Assembly: GCF_946886895.1 (NCBI RefSeq)
Contig: NZ_CAMPJO010000006.1
Coordinates: forward strand, 186,001 to 250,000
Length of the DNA stretch: 64,000 nt
Reading direction: 5' to 3'
Origin: an uncultured Marinobacter sp.
GTDB taxonomy: Bacteria; Pseudomonadota; Gammaproteobacteria; Pseudomonadales; Oleiphilaceae
The position numbers were made by a program, and so were the translations under genes. Below, piece by piece: positions 55,005 to 63,555 of the stretch (positions are counted from its first letter, which is position 1; the number at the start of each line of letters is the position of its first letter). The notes below the pieces were generated by a model. The model saw only the letters and a list, made by a program, of their open reading frames with translations, did no database searches and was not told the DNA's origin.

Positions 55005-55724
55005 CTAGTCACCTTTCTTCTCAATCGTGCTTGTGTCGCAACACCTTTCGCTCTTGTCGCCTGTGGTATGCGGCGTGGGGCTGGCTCCAAAGCTCGCGAC
55101 GGACTGTAAATCGTGACCACGCCACTGAGGCCAGGCATCTTTCGCTACCTTTACCGAGGAGTGCAGGTACAAAAACGCCAGACCCACACCGACGACCAGA
55201 TCCGGCCACAGTGATTCAGTAAGCATAACCAGCCCTGCTGCGACGAGAACACTGAGGTTGGCAATGACATCATTGCGCGAACAGAGCCAGGTGGAACTCA
55301 TGTTGATGTCGTCGCTACGGTGGCTGTAAAGCAGCACCAGGCAGCTAAGGTTAGCGATTAGCGCAACCCCGCCAATCAAGCCCATCCATCCAGCATCGGG
55401 CACCACGCCGATGATGCTTTTGCGTACTGCCTCGGCGATGATCAGCACACTGAATAGAAGTAGGAATCCGCTCTTGAAAAGGGCAGCTCCCGCCCGGGCG
55501 CGAACACCCCGGTGTAATACAAAGATCGAGATGGCATACACCAGGGAGTCGCCAAACATGTCCAGCGAGTCACCAAGTAGCGCAGTTGAGTTAAAGATCC
55601 AACCGGCCGTGAATTCGACGATGAACATCACTGCATTGATCGCAAGAACGATATAGAGCACGCGGCCCTGACGTTCGCGCAATTGGGCGAGTTCGTTGCC
55701 CTTGCTGTTACAACAATCATCCAT
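55005..55724 (-). CDS. Cation diffusion facilitator-like transporter lacking C-terminal domain
   Basis: A 239-residue membrane protein with six helices. The metal-binding positions are GDSLDMFGDS in helix 2 and CSRNDVIANLS in helix 5, so the sites use Asp rather than His. It ends soon after helix 6, without the cytoplasmic domain of CzcD. The N-terminus MDDCCNSKG and C-terminus SERCCDT both carry a CC pair that may bind metal. It is divergent from merR and driven by box 2. Confidence 0.85.
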   Translation of the reverse strand: MDDCCNSKGNELAQLRERQGRVLYIVLAINAVMFIVEFTAGWIFNSTALLGDSLDMFGDSLVYAISIFVLHRGVRARAGAALFKSGFLLLFSVLIIAEAVRKSIIGVVPDAGWMGLIGGVALIANLSCLVLLYSHRSDDINMSSTWLCSRNDVIANLSVLVAAGLVMLTESLWPDLVVGVGLAFLYLHSSVKVAKDAWPQWRGHDLQSVASFGASPTPHTTGDKSERCCDTSTIEKKGD

Positions 55725-55758
55725 CGTCCGACCCTCTTGTGGATTAACTCCAGATGCT

Positions 55759-55789
55759 ATGCTGAAGGTTATAGTTACTATAAGGTCAA
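55759..55789 (-). promoter_or_regulatory. MerR-type promoter in the merR/CDF intergenic region (box 2)
   Basis: On the minus strand: -35 TTGACC, a 19-bp spacer containing TTATAGTAACTATAA, and -10 CAGCAT. It lies between merR (plus) and the second CDF gene (minus). Confidence 0.85.
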
Positions 55790-55816
55790 GCAAATTTACT
55801 CAAATCGGAGTGTTCG

Positions 55817-56215
55817 ATGCACTACACCGTAGGCAAACTGGCCAGGGCTACTGACACGAAGGCGGTTACGATCCGTTATTACGAAAGCCTGGGGTTATTG
55901 CTTTCGGCAGACCGCACAGCCGCTGGTTACCGCCTCTACACAGACAAGGAGCGTGACCGCCTGCTCTTCATCCGGCGAAGTCGTGCTCTCGGCTTCACTC
56001 TGGATGATATCCGGGGGCTTCTGAGTCATGCCGACCACCAAAAAGCGTCATGTGCTTCCGTGGATGCCAAGGTCAAGGATCAGCTCGAACAGGTTCGGTT
56101 GCGGCTGGCAGACCTGCGCGCCATGGAGCTTGAGCTTGAGCGTTTAAGCGCATCTTGCAAAGGTGGCGTCATCGGCGAGTGCAGGATTGTCGAATCACTG
56201 TCTGGGCGGAGCTGA
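55817..56215 (+). CDS. MerR family metal-responsive activator, ZntR/CadR-like
   Basis: A 132-residue regulator. An N-terminal winged helix (YTVGKLARATDTKAVTIRYY) is followed by a dimerising coiled coil and a C-terminal metal-binding loop. Cysteines fall at 79, 114 and 122, close to the C79, C114 and C124 ligands of zinc sensor ZntR. Cd, Pb or Zn is the likely inducer. It has a GGAG site and sits opposite the second CDF gene. Confidence 0.9.
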   Translation: MHYTVGKLARATDTKAVTIRYYESLGLLLSADRTAAGYRLYTDKERDRLLFIRRSRALGFTLDDIRGLLSHADHQKASCASVDAKVKDQLEQVRLRLADLRAMELELERLSASCKGGVIGECRIVESLSGRS

Positions 56216-56433
56216 TGACCAACGGTGGCTAGCCCTCAGCCGAGCCTCACAATGCGGAGAATGTTGCCAGCATCATCTGCCCGGTTAGCACCATTACGCC
56301 CATGATAATCATGCCAACCCCGCCAAAGCCCTTAACACCCGGGTCCAGCGACTGAACCCACCCACACGCTAACGAAAGTATTCGACAAACAGCGCAGCTT
56401 CAATGTGAGACCCGGAGGGAGGACCTCTAAAAC
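56216..56433. pseudogene. Possible C-terminal remnant of a membrane protein
   Basis: On the minus strand a frame reads WVQSLDPGVKGFGG, then GMIIMGVMVLTGQMM and a stop near 56252. It looks like one terminal transmembrane helix of a larger protein such as a CcdA-type or similar membrane family. The upstream part is missing. Low confidence; it may be chance. Confidence 0.3.
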
Positions 56434-56464
56434 TTGACCCTATAGTTGGTATAGGGCTGAGGCT
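56434..56464 (+). promoter_or_regulatory. MerR-type promoter of the SRPBCC-dehydrogenase operon (box 3)
   Basis: -35 TTGACC, then CCCTATA and TATAGGG arms (56438-56444 and 56450-56456) around GTTGG, and a 19-bp spacer to a weak -10 (GAGGCT). It has the same layout and core as boxes 1 and 2, facing the gene at 56501. Confidence 0.78.
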
Positions 56465-56500
56465 TGGTGTGTCAGAACATCAAAGGAGGTTCATCAAAGG

Positions 56501-57094
56501 ATGGGTCATCAAATGAGACGAACTATTCAAATCCTTATGGCTCTTTTACTTTTTATTGCTGTTTCCACGATTTTTGCGGGACTGAATCCACGCCAAGTTG
56601 ATACTACGGAGAGTGTGGTCATAAATGCTCCCCGAGAAGCCATCTGGAGAGCTGTGACCGACTTTGAGGGCACTTTTCATGAGTCAAATGATGCGCACAT
56701 TTCGACCACGGTGACATCACGGCCCAATGGAGACTTTGACGACGGGCTCACCTTTCTTCAAGTGGAAACTGTTGGAGGGATTCGAGGTGTACTGGATGGT
56801 CATGTTTACGATGTGTTTCCGCCGGAACGATATAGGTGGTCCGCTAATACTTCTTACAGCGTGTGGGGATTTGAGATCGTTGAGATTTCTGAGGGAGGAG
56901 ATCTTCGAATTGAAAAGACACGCCAGGGCGAAGGCTGGCGTGTCTCACATCGAGTCTTTGGAGTCTTTCCAGATTCGGTCAAAGGACGGGTACTCAGTTG
57001 GTTCATCTCTGCCTATTTCGGCATTGAAGCAGATGCATCGCAACACACGCTGACAGAACTCGAATACGTTAAACGTGAGGTGGAAAGCCAATGA
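56501..57094 (+). CDS. Membrane-anchored SRPBCC family protein
   Basis: A 197-residue protein. One N-terminal hydrophobic segment (about 8-27, QILMALLLFIAVSTIFAG) anchors or exports it. Residues about 35-190 are a START-like domain (VVINAPREAIWRAVTDFEG, then LDGHVYDVFPPERYRWS). The ligand is unknown. It has an AAGGAGG site and overlaps the following gene by 4 bp (ATGA), so the two are coupled. Confidence 0.75.
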   Translation: MGHQMRRTIQILMALLLFIAVSTIFAGLNPRQVDTTESVVINAPREAIWRAVTDFEGTFHESNDAHISTTVTSRPNGDFDDGLTFLQVETVGGIRGVLDGHVYDVFPPERYRWSANTSYSVWGFEIVEISEGGDLRIEKTRQGEGWRVSHRVFGVFPDSVKGRVLSWFISAYFGIEADASQHTLTELEYVKREVESQ

Positions 57095-58182
57095 CCCAGA
57101 ATGGAAACAATGTGATTATCCTCGGTGGCTACGGAGCCGCCGGTAAGGCCATTGCATCTCTTCTCGGCAAAAGCCTGTCTGGAACAATAACTCTGGCCGG
57201 AAGATCCATAGTAAAAGCCCAGCAAATGGTAATTCGACTGGAAAGCGACGCTGGTTTCCAGGCGAACCTGAGAGCTGAGTTAGTTGACGTGTCTGACGAA
57301 GCGCAAGCCAGGCAGTGCTCAGAAGGTCAGGATGTGGTCGTTGTTGCCTGCGACATTTCGTCGGCTTCAATCGAGAATTTGGCGAAAGGGTGCTTAACGA
57401 ATAAAGCTGATTACATCGATATAACCCCACACCCCTACAAGCTCCCAGTCTTTAAAAAAATGCGGGATTTGATTGAAGCCAGTGAGAGCCGGTTCGTACT
57501 GGACGCCGGTGCGGATCCTGGTTTGCCCGGATGGCTGGCTCGATGGCTTGATGAAAGAGCTGCTGGGAACCTGCGGGAGGTAGTTATGTATGGGCGTTAT
57601 CGCTCAACCGATATAGGCTTGGGCGGTGTTGCAGACATCATCCGCGCATCTGACAGGCAGGGTTGGATCTACGACCGAAGCTGGCGTAAAAGTCAATTCT
57701 GGAATTTGCGCTTTAAACGATTCGAAGGTGGTTTGGGAACCAGTCTTTGTGTTCCGGTTCTGTTGGATGAACTGGAGTTCATTCCACACGAGCTTTTACT
57801 GGAAAAACTCAGGTTCTATCACGCAGGCCTCAACCCTATTACCAACACCTTGATGATGCTTGAGAAGGCAGGGGTGCTTGACAGAATACCTTTCGGATTT
57901 CGTCAGAATGCCTTTTATAAGGCCCTGATGACGTTTACAGGCAGGCCTTTTGGTTTGTCTTTGTCAGCGGAGAGCCTTGGGTCGGAACCTAATCGCCAGG
58001 TTTGGATTGGGCATCCCGATCTTTATTTGGCAACAGCAATACCCGCAGCAATCATGTGTAAGCTTCTTGTTGCAAAAACGAATCTGGTTCCAGGCTATGG
58101 ATACTTGGGGCAATGGGCAATTCAACATAAGGAATTCCTTGCAGAGTTACAAAATGAAGGCTATTGGTACATGGAACTTTAA
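57091..58182 (+). CDS. Saccharopine dehydrogenase-like NAD(P)-binding protein
   Basis: A 363-residue protein. The N-terminal Rossmann motif IILGGYGAAGKAIASLL fits the saccharopine-dehydrogenase-like group, followed by TLAGRS, VVVVACDISSASIENLAK and YIDITPHPYK. The central part has GADPGLPGWLARWL. The family includes trans-acting enoyl reductases and lipid-modifying enzymes, so a redox step on a hydrophobic or amino-acid substrate is possible. It is coupled to the SRPBCC gene and lies behind MerR box 3. Confidence 0.8.
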   Translation: MTQNGNNVIILGGYGAAGKAIASLLGKSLSGTITLAGRSIVKAQQMVIRLESDAGFQANLRAELVDVSDEAQARQCSEGQDVVVVACDISSASIENLAKGCLTNKADYIDITPHPYKLPVFKKMRDLIEASESRFVLDAGADPGLPGWLARWLDERAAGNLREVVMYGRYRSTDIGLGGVADIIRASDRQGWIYDRSWRKSQFWNLRFKRFEGGLGTSLCVPVLLDELEFIPHELLLEKLRFYHAGLNPITNTLMMLEKAGVLDRIPFGFRQNAFYKALMTFTGRPFGLSLSAESLGSEPNRQVWIGHPDLYLATAIPAAIMCKLLVAKTNLVPGYGYLGQWAIQHKEFLAELQNEGYWYMEL

Positions 58183-58265
58183 TCTGGATGACCCTGACTC
58201 AGATTTCTCAACCCGTTTAAAGCTTGAAACCCATGCATACATGACAAAGCCTGAGCAAACCATCA

Positions 58266-58778
58266 TCAGGCGATCCCCAACTTCTTTTTTATTGGCAGAG
58301 GTAAACCGTCGTAGATTTCGTCCAATGGTTCTGCGGCCAACGCCCTCAATTCTTCATTTTTCATCCGCAATTCCTTGACCAGACCGACCAGGTCGTCTTT
58401 CCGGCTTTTCCTGACCCCTGTGGCAGTGGGGTGTTCGGCCCGCTTCAGTTTCGCGCTCTTGGCTTCTTCTAGATCCACGTTTATTGCATTGAGGTACTGT
58501 TTGAAATTGGGCGAATAGCTCGACGTGTGCATGAGCGTTGCGCGATTCATGCCGAGTGCCGCAGCGACTTCGGAGCCCTTGATTCGATAGTTTTTCTTCA
58601 CGAGAAAATCCGTAGGCGTGCGGTGACGCCGAATGTAGAGCGCCTTCTCTCTTTTCATATCCTCCACACACTGCCAGGCGGCGGCACTGGCGTTTCTGTC
58701 GGAAACCCAGTCTGGACGATCTTCGAGCCCTTTGTTGGCCCCGGCCTCCGCACGTTTTTTTAGATACTCCATCACCAT
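58266..58778 (-). CDS. TnpC/GmtX-like accessory protein of a recombinase module
   Basis: A 170-residue protein, last in the four-gene module; its ATG overlaps the upstream TAA. A helix-turn-helix-like segment (IKGSEVAAALGMNRATLMHT) lies about residues 67-86, and the C-terminal part is a charged helix. It resembles in size and position TnpC of Tn554-type elements and the GmtX position of Gamma-Mobile-Trio elements. The role is probably accessory to integration; homology cannot be confirmed here. Confidence 0.7.
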   Translation of the reverse strand: MVMEYLKKRAEAGANKGLEDRPDWVSDRNASAAAWQCVEDMKREKALYIRRHRTPTDFLVKKNYRIKGSEVAAALGMNRATLMHTSSYSPNFKQYLNAINVDLEEAKSAKLKRAEHPTATGVRKSRKDDLVGLVKELRMKNEELRALAAEPLDEIYDGLPLPIKKKLGIA

Positions 58779-61465
58779 TACGCAGCCCTCGACTTGTAAC
58801 TGGTTAACACGGATTCAAGCTCAGATAGTGCCTCATGGCGGGCGTTCAGCGTCCGGACGTGACGAGTGACATTGCGCACCAACTCGAACGAAGGCTGTTT
58901 GAAAATGTCCGGGACGACCGGGTTCTTCAGAACCTCAACATGTGACGCAATTTGAAAAAGCATCCACTCGACATTGGTCGTCTGCATCAGATTATGGACG
59001 CACCCCAGGCACAACTCCGGGGACGCATTGTGACGCATCGGTTCACCCTGTTCGGCACATCTGGCCCTATACCTGGTCCGCCGCATCAGCAAACAATACC
59101 CCCAGGGATTCGCCTTGATGTTTTCAACCTCTATGGTTGCCAGTTGCTCGGCCAATTCTGTCTGTTGCTCCGGGCTCTGGACGCGCGTTTGCCGGAGGAG
59201 GCGGCGCAGTAATTTGTTCATTTCACCGGCGTAGCCTTCGCCGTGATTTTTAATGTAGTTGTGGACAAGCGAATTAATGACGCGGATCTTAACCAGTTGG
59301 TGGCCTGCGCGGTTGTCTTTATCGCGGATGTAAGCCAGCCACATGGTTCGACTGATGTGTTTAAACTGGCTGCGGATCATCCAGCCTGCATCACCATCAA
59401 ACCGTCGGTAAATCGCCTCTGCCCACATGTGGCGGAACGCGTGGGGGCTTGGATACAGTGCCTCACCCAGCACCTCGCTGTGGATAGTTTTGGATGTTTC
59501 CCCCGATCGGCACTCGACTTCACTGAGTGAGAAAAGCCAATCCCGTGTTTCGTCGGACAGGTGAGTGTCAAGCAGAGCCCGCCAGTCTGGCCGCAGGGTA
59601 CCGTTACGGTATTGGTTCACCCAGTCTTTCTTGTCGCCGACAGATTTCTGGAAAAAGAAAGCCAGCCGAGGCCACTCTTCACGGGTTCGACGATGCGCCT
59701 CTCGTAAATTCCCGTCTAGTGTGAGTTCGTTCCATTCGTTGGTGGAGCGCAATACCAAAAGCCGTTCCTTTTCCCGGTACTGGTCCATCGTCAGCAAATC
59801 GCCGGATGCTTCAGCTTGCGCCAAACTTTGCCACGACTTCCAGTTATCGATCAGTTCAAAACCGGCATAATGCTGGACGTAGTGGGGCCAAAGGCCACCG
59901 ACGGCTCTGAGCACTGATTCTTCAGACTGGGAGGGGATTTTTTTATTGAATGTTCCATACAAACATGGCCGGTTATCGTCAGAGCCATGCATACGCCCCA
60001 GGCGCTCAGCGATAGCAACAGCACTGAACGTGACTTCCCGTAACTGTCGGAATCGCCCGGATGTCTTATAGACGTACCAATCTACCTGATAGCGATACGG
60101 GAAGGCATACTGATCCAGCTTGTCCATGTTTTGGTTGCGCTGGATGTCAGAATAGGAAAACCCGAACTCACTTGCTCGCCATCCGGTCAACGCCACCACA
60201 CCGACTAAGCCAGCTGACGCGACCAGTTCAATGAATTGGCGAGGCAGACTGTAGCCACCTTTCGTCTTTTTTCCGCCCTCGTAGGCCGTTCCTTCAAGGC
60301 CAAAAGATTTAAAGAATGCCACCGTGGGCACAAAAGAGCCACTTTGGTCACAGCGTTGTTTCATGGCATCGAGATTTTGCAGGAACAAGTGCCAGGGCAC
60401 CGGCCTCTGACATTCCCCCAGAAGGTACTGCGTTTCCTCGATATCCTCCCGGCGCAGCCAGTTCCAGATGATAACCCGCAGGCGGTCTACGGTCTCTGGT
60501 GACGGGATAAGGCCGAAAGCCTCGCCAATCTGCTCTAACACATTTTCTTTCAGGACGTGATGTTCGAAGCGTGCCTGACGGTGAGCTTCCAGGAAGTAAT
60601 CCACAACAGCCGTCTGCACCCGCTGCCCCAATGCTGGCCTACTTGGCCATATCTCGGTGACCGGTCGCCCCTCAAGGGTCCGGGAGATATGAGCCCTAAC
60701 AGATGTCTGGCTTATGCCCAGATCCGTGGCAATCGTTGCACAGGCTTGCAGTGTTTGACTGAGGGCGCAGGCAAGCGGGGCGTGCTCCTCAAAAAAATTG
60801 AGACAGTGCTCCACATAATATCTACCGTGATCCAGAGTAAGCAGGTTAAAGGATTGGCCTTTTTTCCAATCCTGATAGGTCAGGTTATTATCCGTCAGTT
60901 CAGGAATCAGCACCTTGAACTGCCTCCTGACATGAGCTTCCGTCACATCCCGAGAGATCCAGTCGAGACCCAACTCCGAAGTGGCGTCTTTCAGCGCTTG
61001 AAGGGGCATGAGAAACGTCATGTCCATTTGACTGCGTAAGGCTTTCAGCGGCGAGGGGCGTCCCCCTCTCCAATTGTTCGTTAGCATAAACGTCAACACA
61101 GCTCGGCTGTTTTCGCGGGTGAGTTGGCGCAGGTTTCTTCGCGCCAAGGCGACCATCCATAGCCTCAGTCCTTTCAGTCTTCTTGTGTAGCTGTTGACGG
61201 TCGTCGATTCGGCGAGGGACAGCCAGATCTCTTTGGAGAGCGAGACGGAATCAATGCCCTGTTCCCGCACCCAGTCTGGATAGACCTTAGAGAGTTCCAA
61301 AACAGAGTCAAAGTCGACCGTGTAACGTTTTCCCCTCAGGTTGATGAATTGCCATACGTTCTCCGTGAATTGATTACTCTGGTTACCAGGCAAAGCACTG
61401 AGACGTGCCTGCAATTCATTGAGATCCCCTAGGTTCCGATGCCGACGTGCTAACGTTGCGGTCAT
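58778..61465 (-). CDS. Large tyrosine-recombinase-like protein (895 aa)
   Basis: An 895-residue protein. Near the C-terminus LYPSPHAFRHMWAEAIYRRF carries the R-H box and SQFKHISRTMWLAYI fits the H/K...Tyr end of tyrosine recombinases. A later Cys/His cluster (RCAEQGEPMRHNASPELCLGC, quoted in part as CAEQGEP and CLGC) may bind zinc. The large N-terminal part (1 to about 400) is helical, probably DNA-binding. Overlaps the upstream gene by 4 bp and the downstream gene by 1 bp. Comparable to large integrases of Tn554-like or GMT modules. Confidence 0.8.
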   Translation of the reverse strand: MTATLARRHRNLGDLNELQARLSALPGNQSNQFTENVWQFINLRGKRYTVDFDSVLELSKVYPDWVREQGIDSVSLSKEIWLSLAESTTVNSYTRRLKGLRLWMVALARRNLRQLTRENSRAVLTFMLTNNWRGGRPSPLKALRSQMDMTFLMPLQALKDATSELGLDWISRDVTEAHVRRQFKVLIPELTDNNLTYQDWKKGQSFNLLTLDHGRYYVEHCLNFFEEHAPLACALSQTLQACATIATDLGISQTSVRAHISRTLEGRPVTEIWPSRPALGQRVQTAVVDYFLEAHRQARFEHHVLKENVLEQIGEAFGLIPSPETVDRLRVIIWNWLRREDIEETQYLLGECQRPVPWHLFLQNLDAMKQRCDQSGSFVPTVAFFKSFGLEGTAYEGGKKTKGGYSLPRQFIELVASAGLVGVVALTGWRASEFGFSYSDIQRNQNMDKLDQYAFPYRYQVDWYVYKTSGRFRQLREVTFSAVAIAERLGRMHGSDDNRPCLYGTFNKKIPSQSEESVLRAVGGLWPHYVQHYAGFELIDNWKSWQSLAQAEASGDLLTMDQYREKERLLVLRSTNEWNELTLDGNLREAHRRTREEWPRLAFFFQKSVGDKKDWVNQYRNGTLRPDWRALLDTHLSDETRDWLFSLSEVECRSGETSKTIHSEVLGEALYPSPHAFRHMWAEAIYRRFDGDAGWMIRSQFKHISRTMWLAYIRDKDNRAGHQLVKIRVINSLVHNYIKNHGEGYAGEMNKLLRRLLRQTRVQSPEQQTELAEQLATIEVENIKANPWGYCLLMRRTRYRARCAEQGEPMRHNASPELCLGCVHNLMQTTNVEWMLFQIASHVEVLKNPVVPDIFKQPSFELVRNVTRHVRTLNARHEALSELESVLTSYKSRAA

Positions 61466-63555
61466 TCCACAGTCTCCAGGAGGTAATCAAACAAATTGGG
61501 TAGATGGGGCTTGAGGTTGGCATATTGTTTTTGGGCCTCAGCAGCAGAACGCATACGGGCCAGATTGCGCGTCATCCATTCAACGCGGATCAACAGCGTG
61601 CGCTCGACCCAATCGGGCCGGACTGCGAGCATTTGCGGTAGCCGAGCCTCGGCTTCAGCGATCGTATGAATAAATAGCAGCGCCTGCCCCACTGTGTCAG
61701 GAACGAGGATGACATCGTCGTTTTGGACCCGTTCGATCGACTGATCGATCGAATGAACTCGAACGTCCTCTGAACCGGTGGCCTCCACCACGCGAGTGCT
61801 CAACTCCAGATCGTTCACCGCTGCCGCCATCGCGGAGACGGATGGTTGGTAGACAACATTCTGAAGATCGTTCAGAACCAGGCGAGTGACCCGACCTGCA
61901 CGGTTGACGAAATCCTTATTGGCGTCGGTCAGATAAGCATGCTTTTCGGTTGCCGAAGTGTGCGAGTGGTGGTTGATCAGGTCACCGTCACGGTAGCGGT
62001 CCGACCCCGCATGGACGGCAGTGGTCTTCACATGCGTGAGAGAAAATATGTGCTGAGGAAGCGGGCGCGCGACCGACTCGCGGTACGCCCCGATATTATT
62101 TCCGGGTATCTTTGCGAAAATGCCCACGGGCTCGCTGCCTTGAGTCAGCGCCAACGCGGCGTCCAGAAAAATCGAACTGGCACCGGAACGCCTTAAAGCT
62201 GCGTCAATTCGCCGCTGGACGCGAGGTAATTGCCAGATTCGCCACAAGAAAGAGATATCTCCTTTCTGCGCGAAACCTTCTCTAATGTCCGGCATCGCTT
62301 TTTCTGACATAACGTTGAATTGGAAAACAGGGCTAGGGACCGGCAAACCTGTTAAGTAGCGATATTGGGCTTTTGTCCAGCAATCGGACGCCATCAGAAT
62401 CGCTGGTTGCCGAGTCGAGCTGGCGCGGCCCTTATAGTAACAACACTCCATCGCAATCAGGCGACCGGATTGATTGAATTCGAGTGCGTAGTCCGTTGTT
62501 TTCAGTTTGGGAATATCGGTTGGCTGCACCGCTTCACAGGCAACCAGCCAAGCCATCAGGCGCTCCTCAAGAGGGGAGTAAGCGTGTTGATAATCCGGAT
62601 GACAAATGGTGGGAGAGCGAGCCCAGGACCGAATACGTTGGCCACAGACCCGAGGCATAGAGGCCAAGCTTTCAATGCCGCTCTGAGATAACAGCGTTTT
62701 GATAGACTCTCGGTCAGAAGGACGAACCAAATCCAGCCACAGCAGTTCTGTCCATGCGTCTCGCGGCTGCCCTGCGGAATCAAACGAACCAAAACGCCTT
62801 AATATCTTGTAGTTCCATTTACGAAACCAGTTCTTCCCGCAAGCAGGTTCTTCAAACGTTGTGATGGGGTGTTGCTGCCATTCTGCCCGGACGTCCAGTA
62901 GATGAAGTAGTGTCTCGGCAATCGTCACCCGAAAGCTCAAAAACAATCTGCTCGGGCTTTCCAGTTGAAGGTATTTTTGCTCACCGAGAACAGATCGCAG
63001 CCAGGGCAGATTGAACCAGTCCGTAAGGGTATATGGCTTAGCATCCCCTCCTTTTGAAGGCTTTGACACCTTCAGTAGTGCCTTTAGATAGTTGAAATCC
63101 TCGTCAGTCAGGCCGGGGCTAGCCAGGGCCCTGTTCATAACTGCGGTTAAAAATTCTAACGGGCTGCGCTTCTGGCCCTGCTGATTCATGCAATACGCTT
63201 CGTAGGCCTTCAGGCAATCGTAACGATTGATATCCCTGCTTTCGTAACCCGTTTCATTCACCCAATCTATGAATCGTCGTATGGCGTCCGAATAAGCTCG
63301 TCGCGATGTCTCTGTAAGGCCATGAAACCAGTCTGATTGAAATGTGGCGGAGGCCCCCTGGAAAATGGTTTCGTGAAATTTGTTTTCCCGGGCCAATGCT
63401 ATGATCTGAGTGGTACCAGCCTGAGTGTTGTATGTGATTCGAGTGGGCTTAATCGATGTATATGTGGGTTGTTCCGGCAGCGTTTGATCGAATGCTTTAG
63501 CCATATCGTCCGCTGCATGCGCCAGCTCAGCCACTCCGTCCAACTTTTCACTCAC
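61462..63555 (-). CDS. Recombinase-like protein with degenerate active site (697 aa)
   Basis: A 697-residue protein. In the C-terminal region SLTHVKTTAVHA replaces the expected DLRHTFAT and NHHSHTSATEKHAYLT resembles the H-x-S...T-x-x-Y end. The catalytic tyrosine candidate is kept but the first Arg-His box is altered, so it may be a structural partner rather than an active enzyme. The N-terminal half includes a SAM-like region (LTETSRRAYSDAIRRFIDWV). Coupled by 4-bp overlaps to genes on both sides. Confidence 0.75.
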   Translation of the reverse strand: MSEKLDGVAELAHAADDMAKAFDQTLPEQPTYTSIKPTRITYNTQAGTTQIIALARENKFHETIFQGASATFQSDWFHGLTETSRRAYSDAIRRFIDWVNETGYESRDINRYDCLKAYEAYCMNQQGQKRSPLEFLTAVMNRALASPGLTDEDFNYLKALLKVSKPSKGGDAKPYTLTDWFNLPWLRSVLGEQKYLQLESPSRLFLSFRVTIAETLLHLLDVRAEWQQHPITTFEEPACGKNWFRKWNYKILRRFGSFDSAGQPRDAWTELLWLDLVRPSDRESIKTLLSQSGIESLASMPRVCGQRIRSWARSPTICHPDYQHAYSPLEERLMAWLVACEAVQPTDIPKLKTTDYALEFNQSGRLIAMECCYYKGRASSTRQPAILMASDCWTKAQYRYLTGLPVPSPVFQFNVMSEKAMPDIREGFAQKGDISFLWRIWQLPRVQRRIDAALRRSGASSIFLDAALALTQGSEPVGIFAKIPGNNIGAYRESVARPLPQHIFSLTHVKTTAVHAGSDRYRDGDLINHHSHTSATEKHAYLTDANKDFVNRAGRVTRLVLNDLQNVVYQPSVSAMAAAVNDLELSTRVVEATGSEDVRVHSIDQSIERVQNDDVILVPDTVGQALLFIHTIAEAEARLPQMLAVRPDWVERTLLIRVEWMTRNLARMRSAAEAQKQYANLKPHLPNLFDYLLETVE

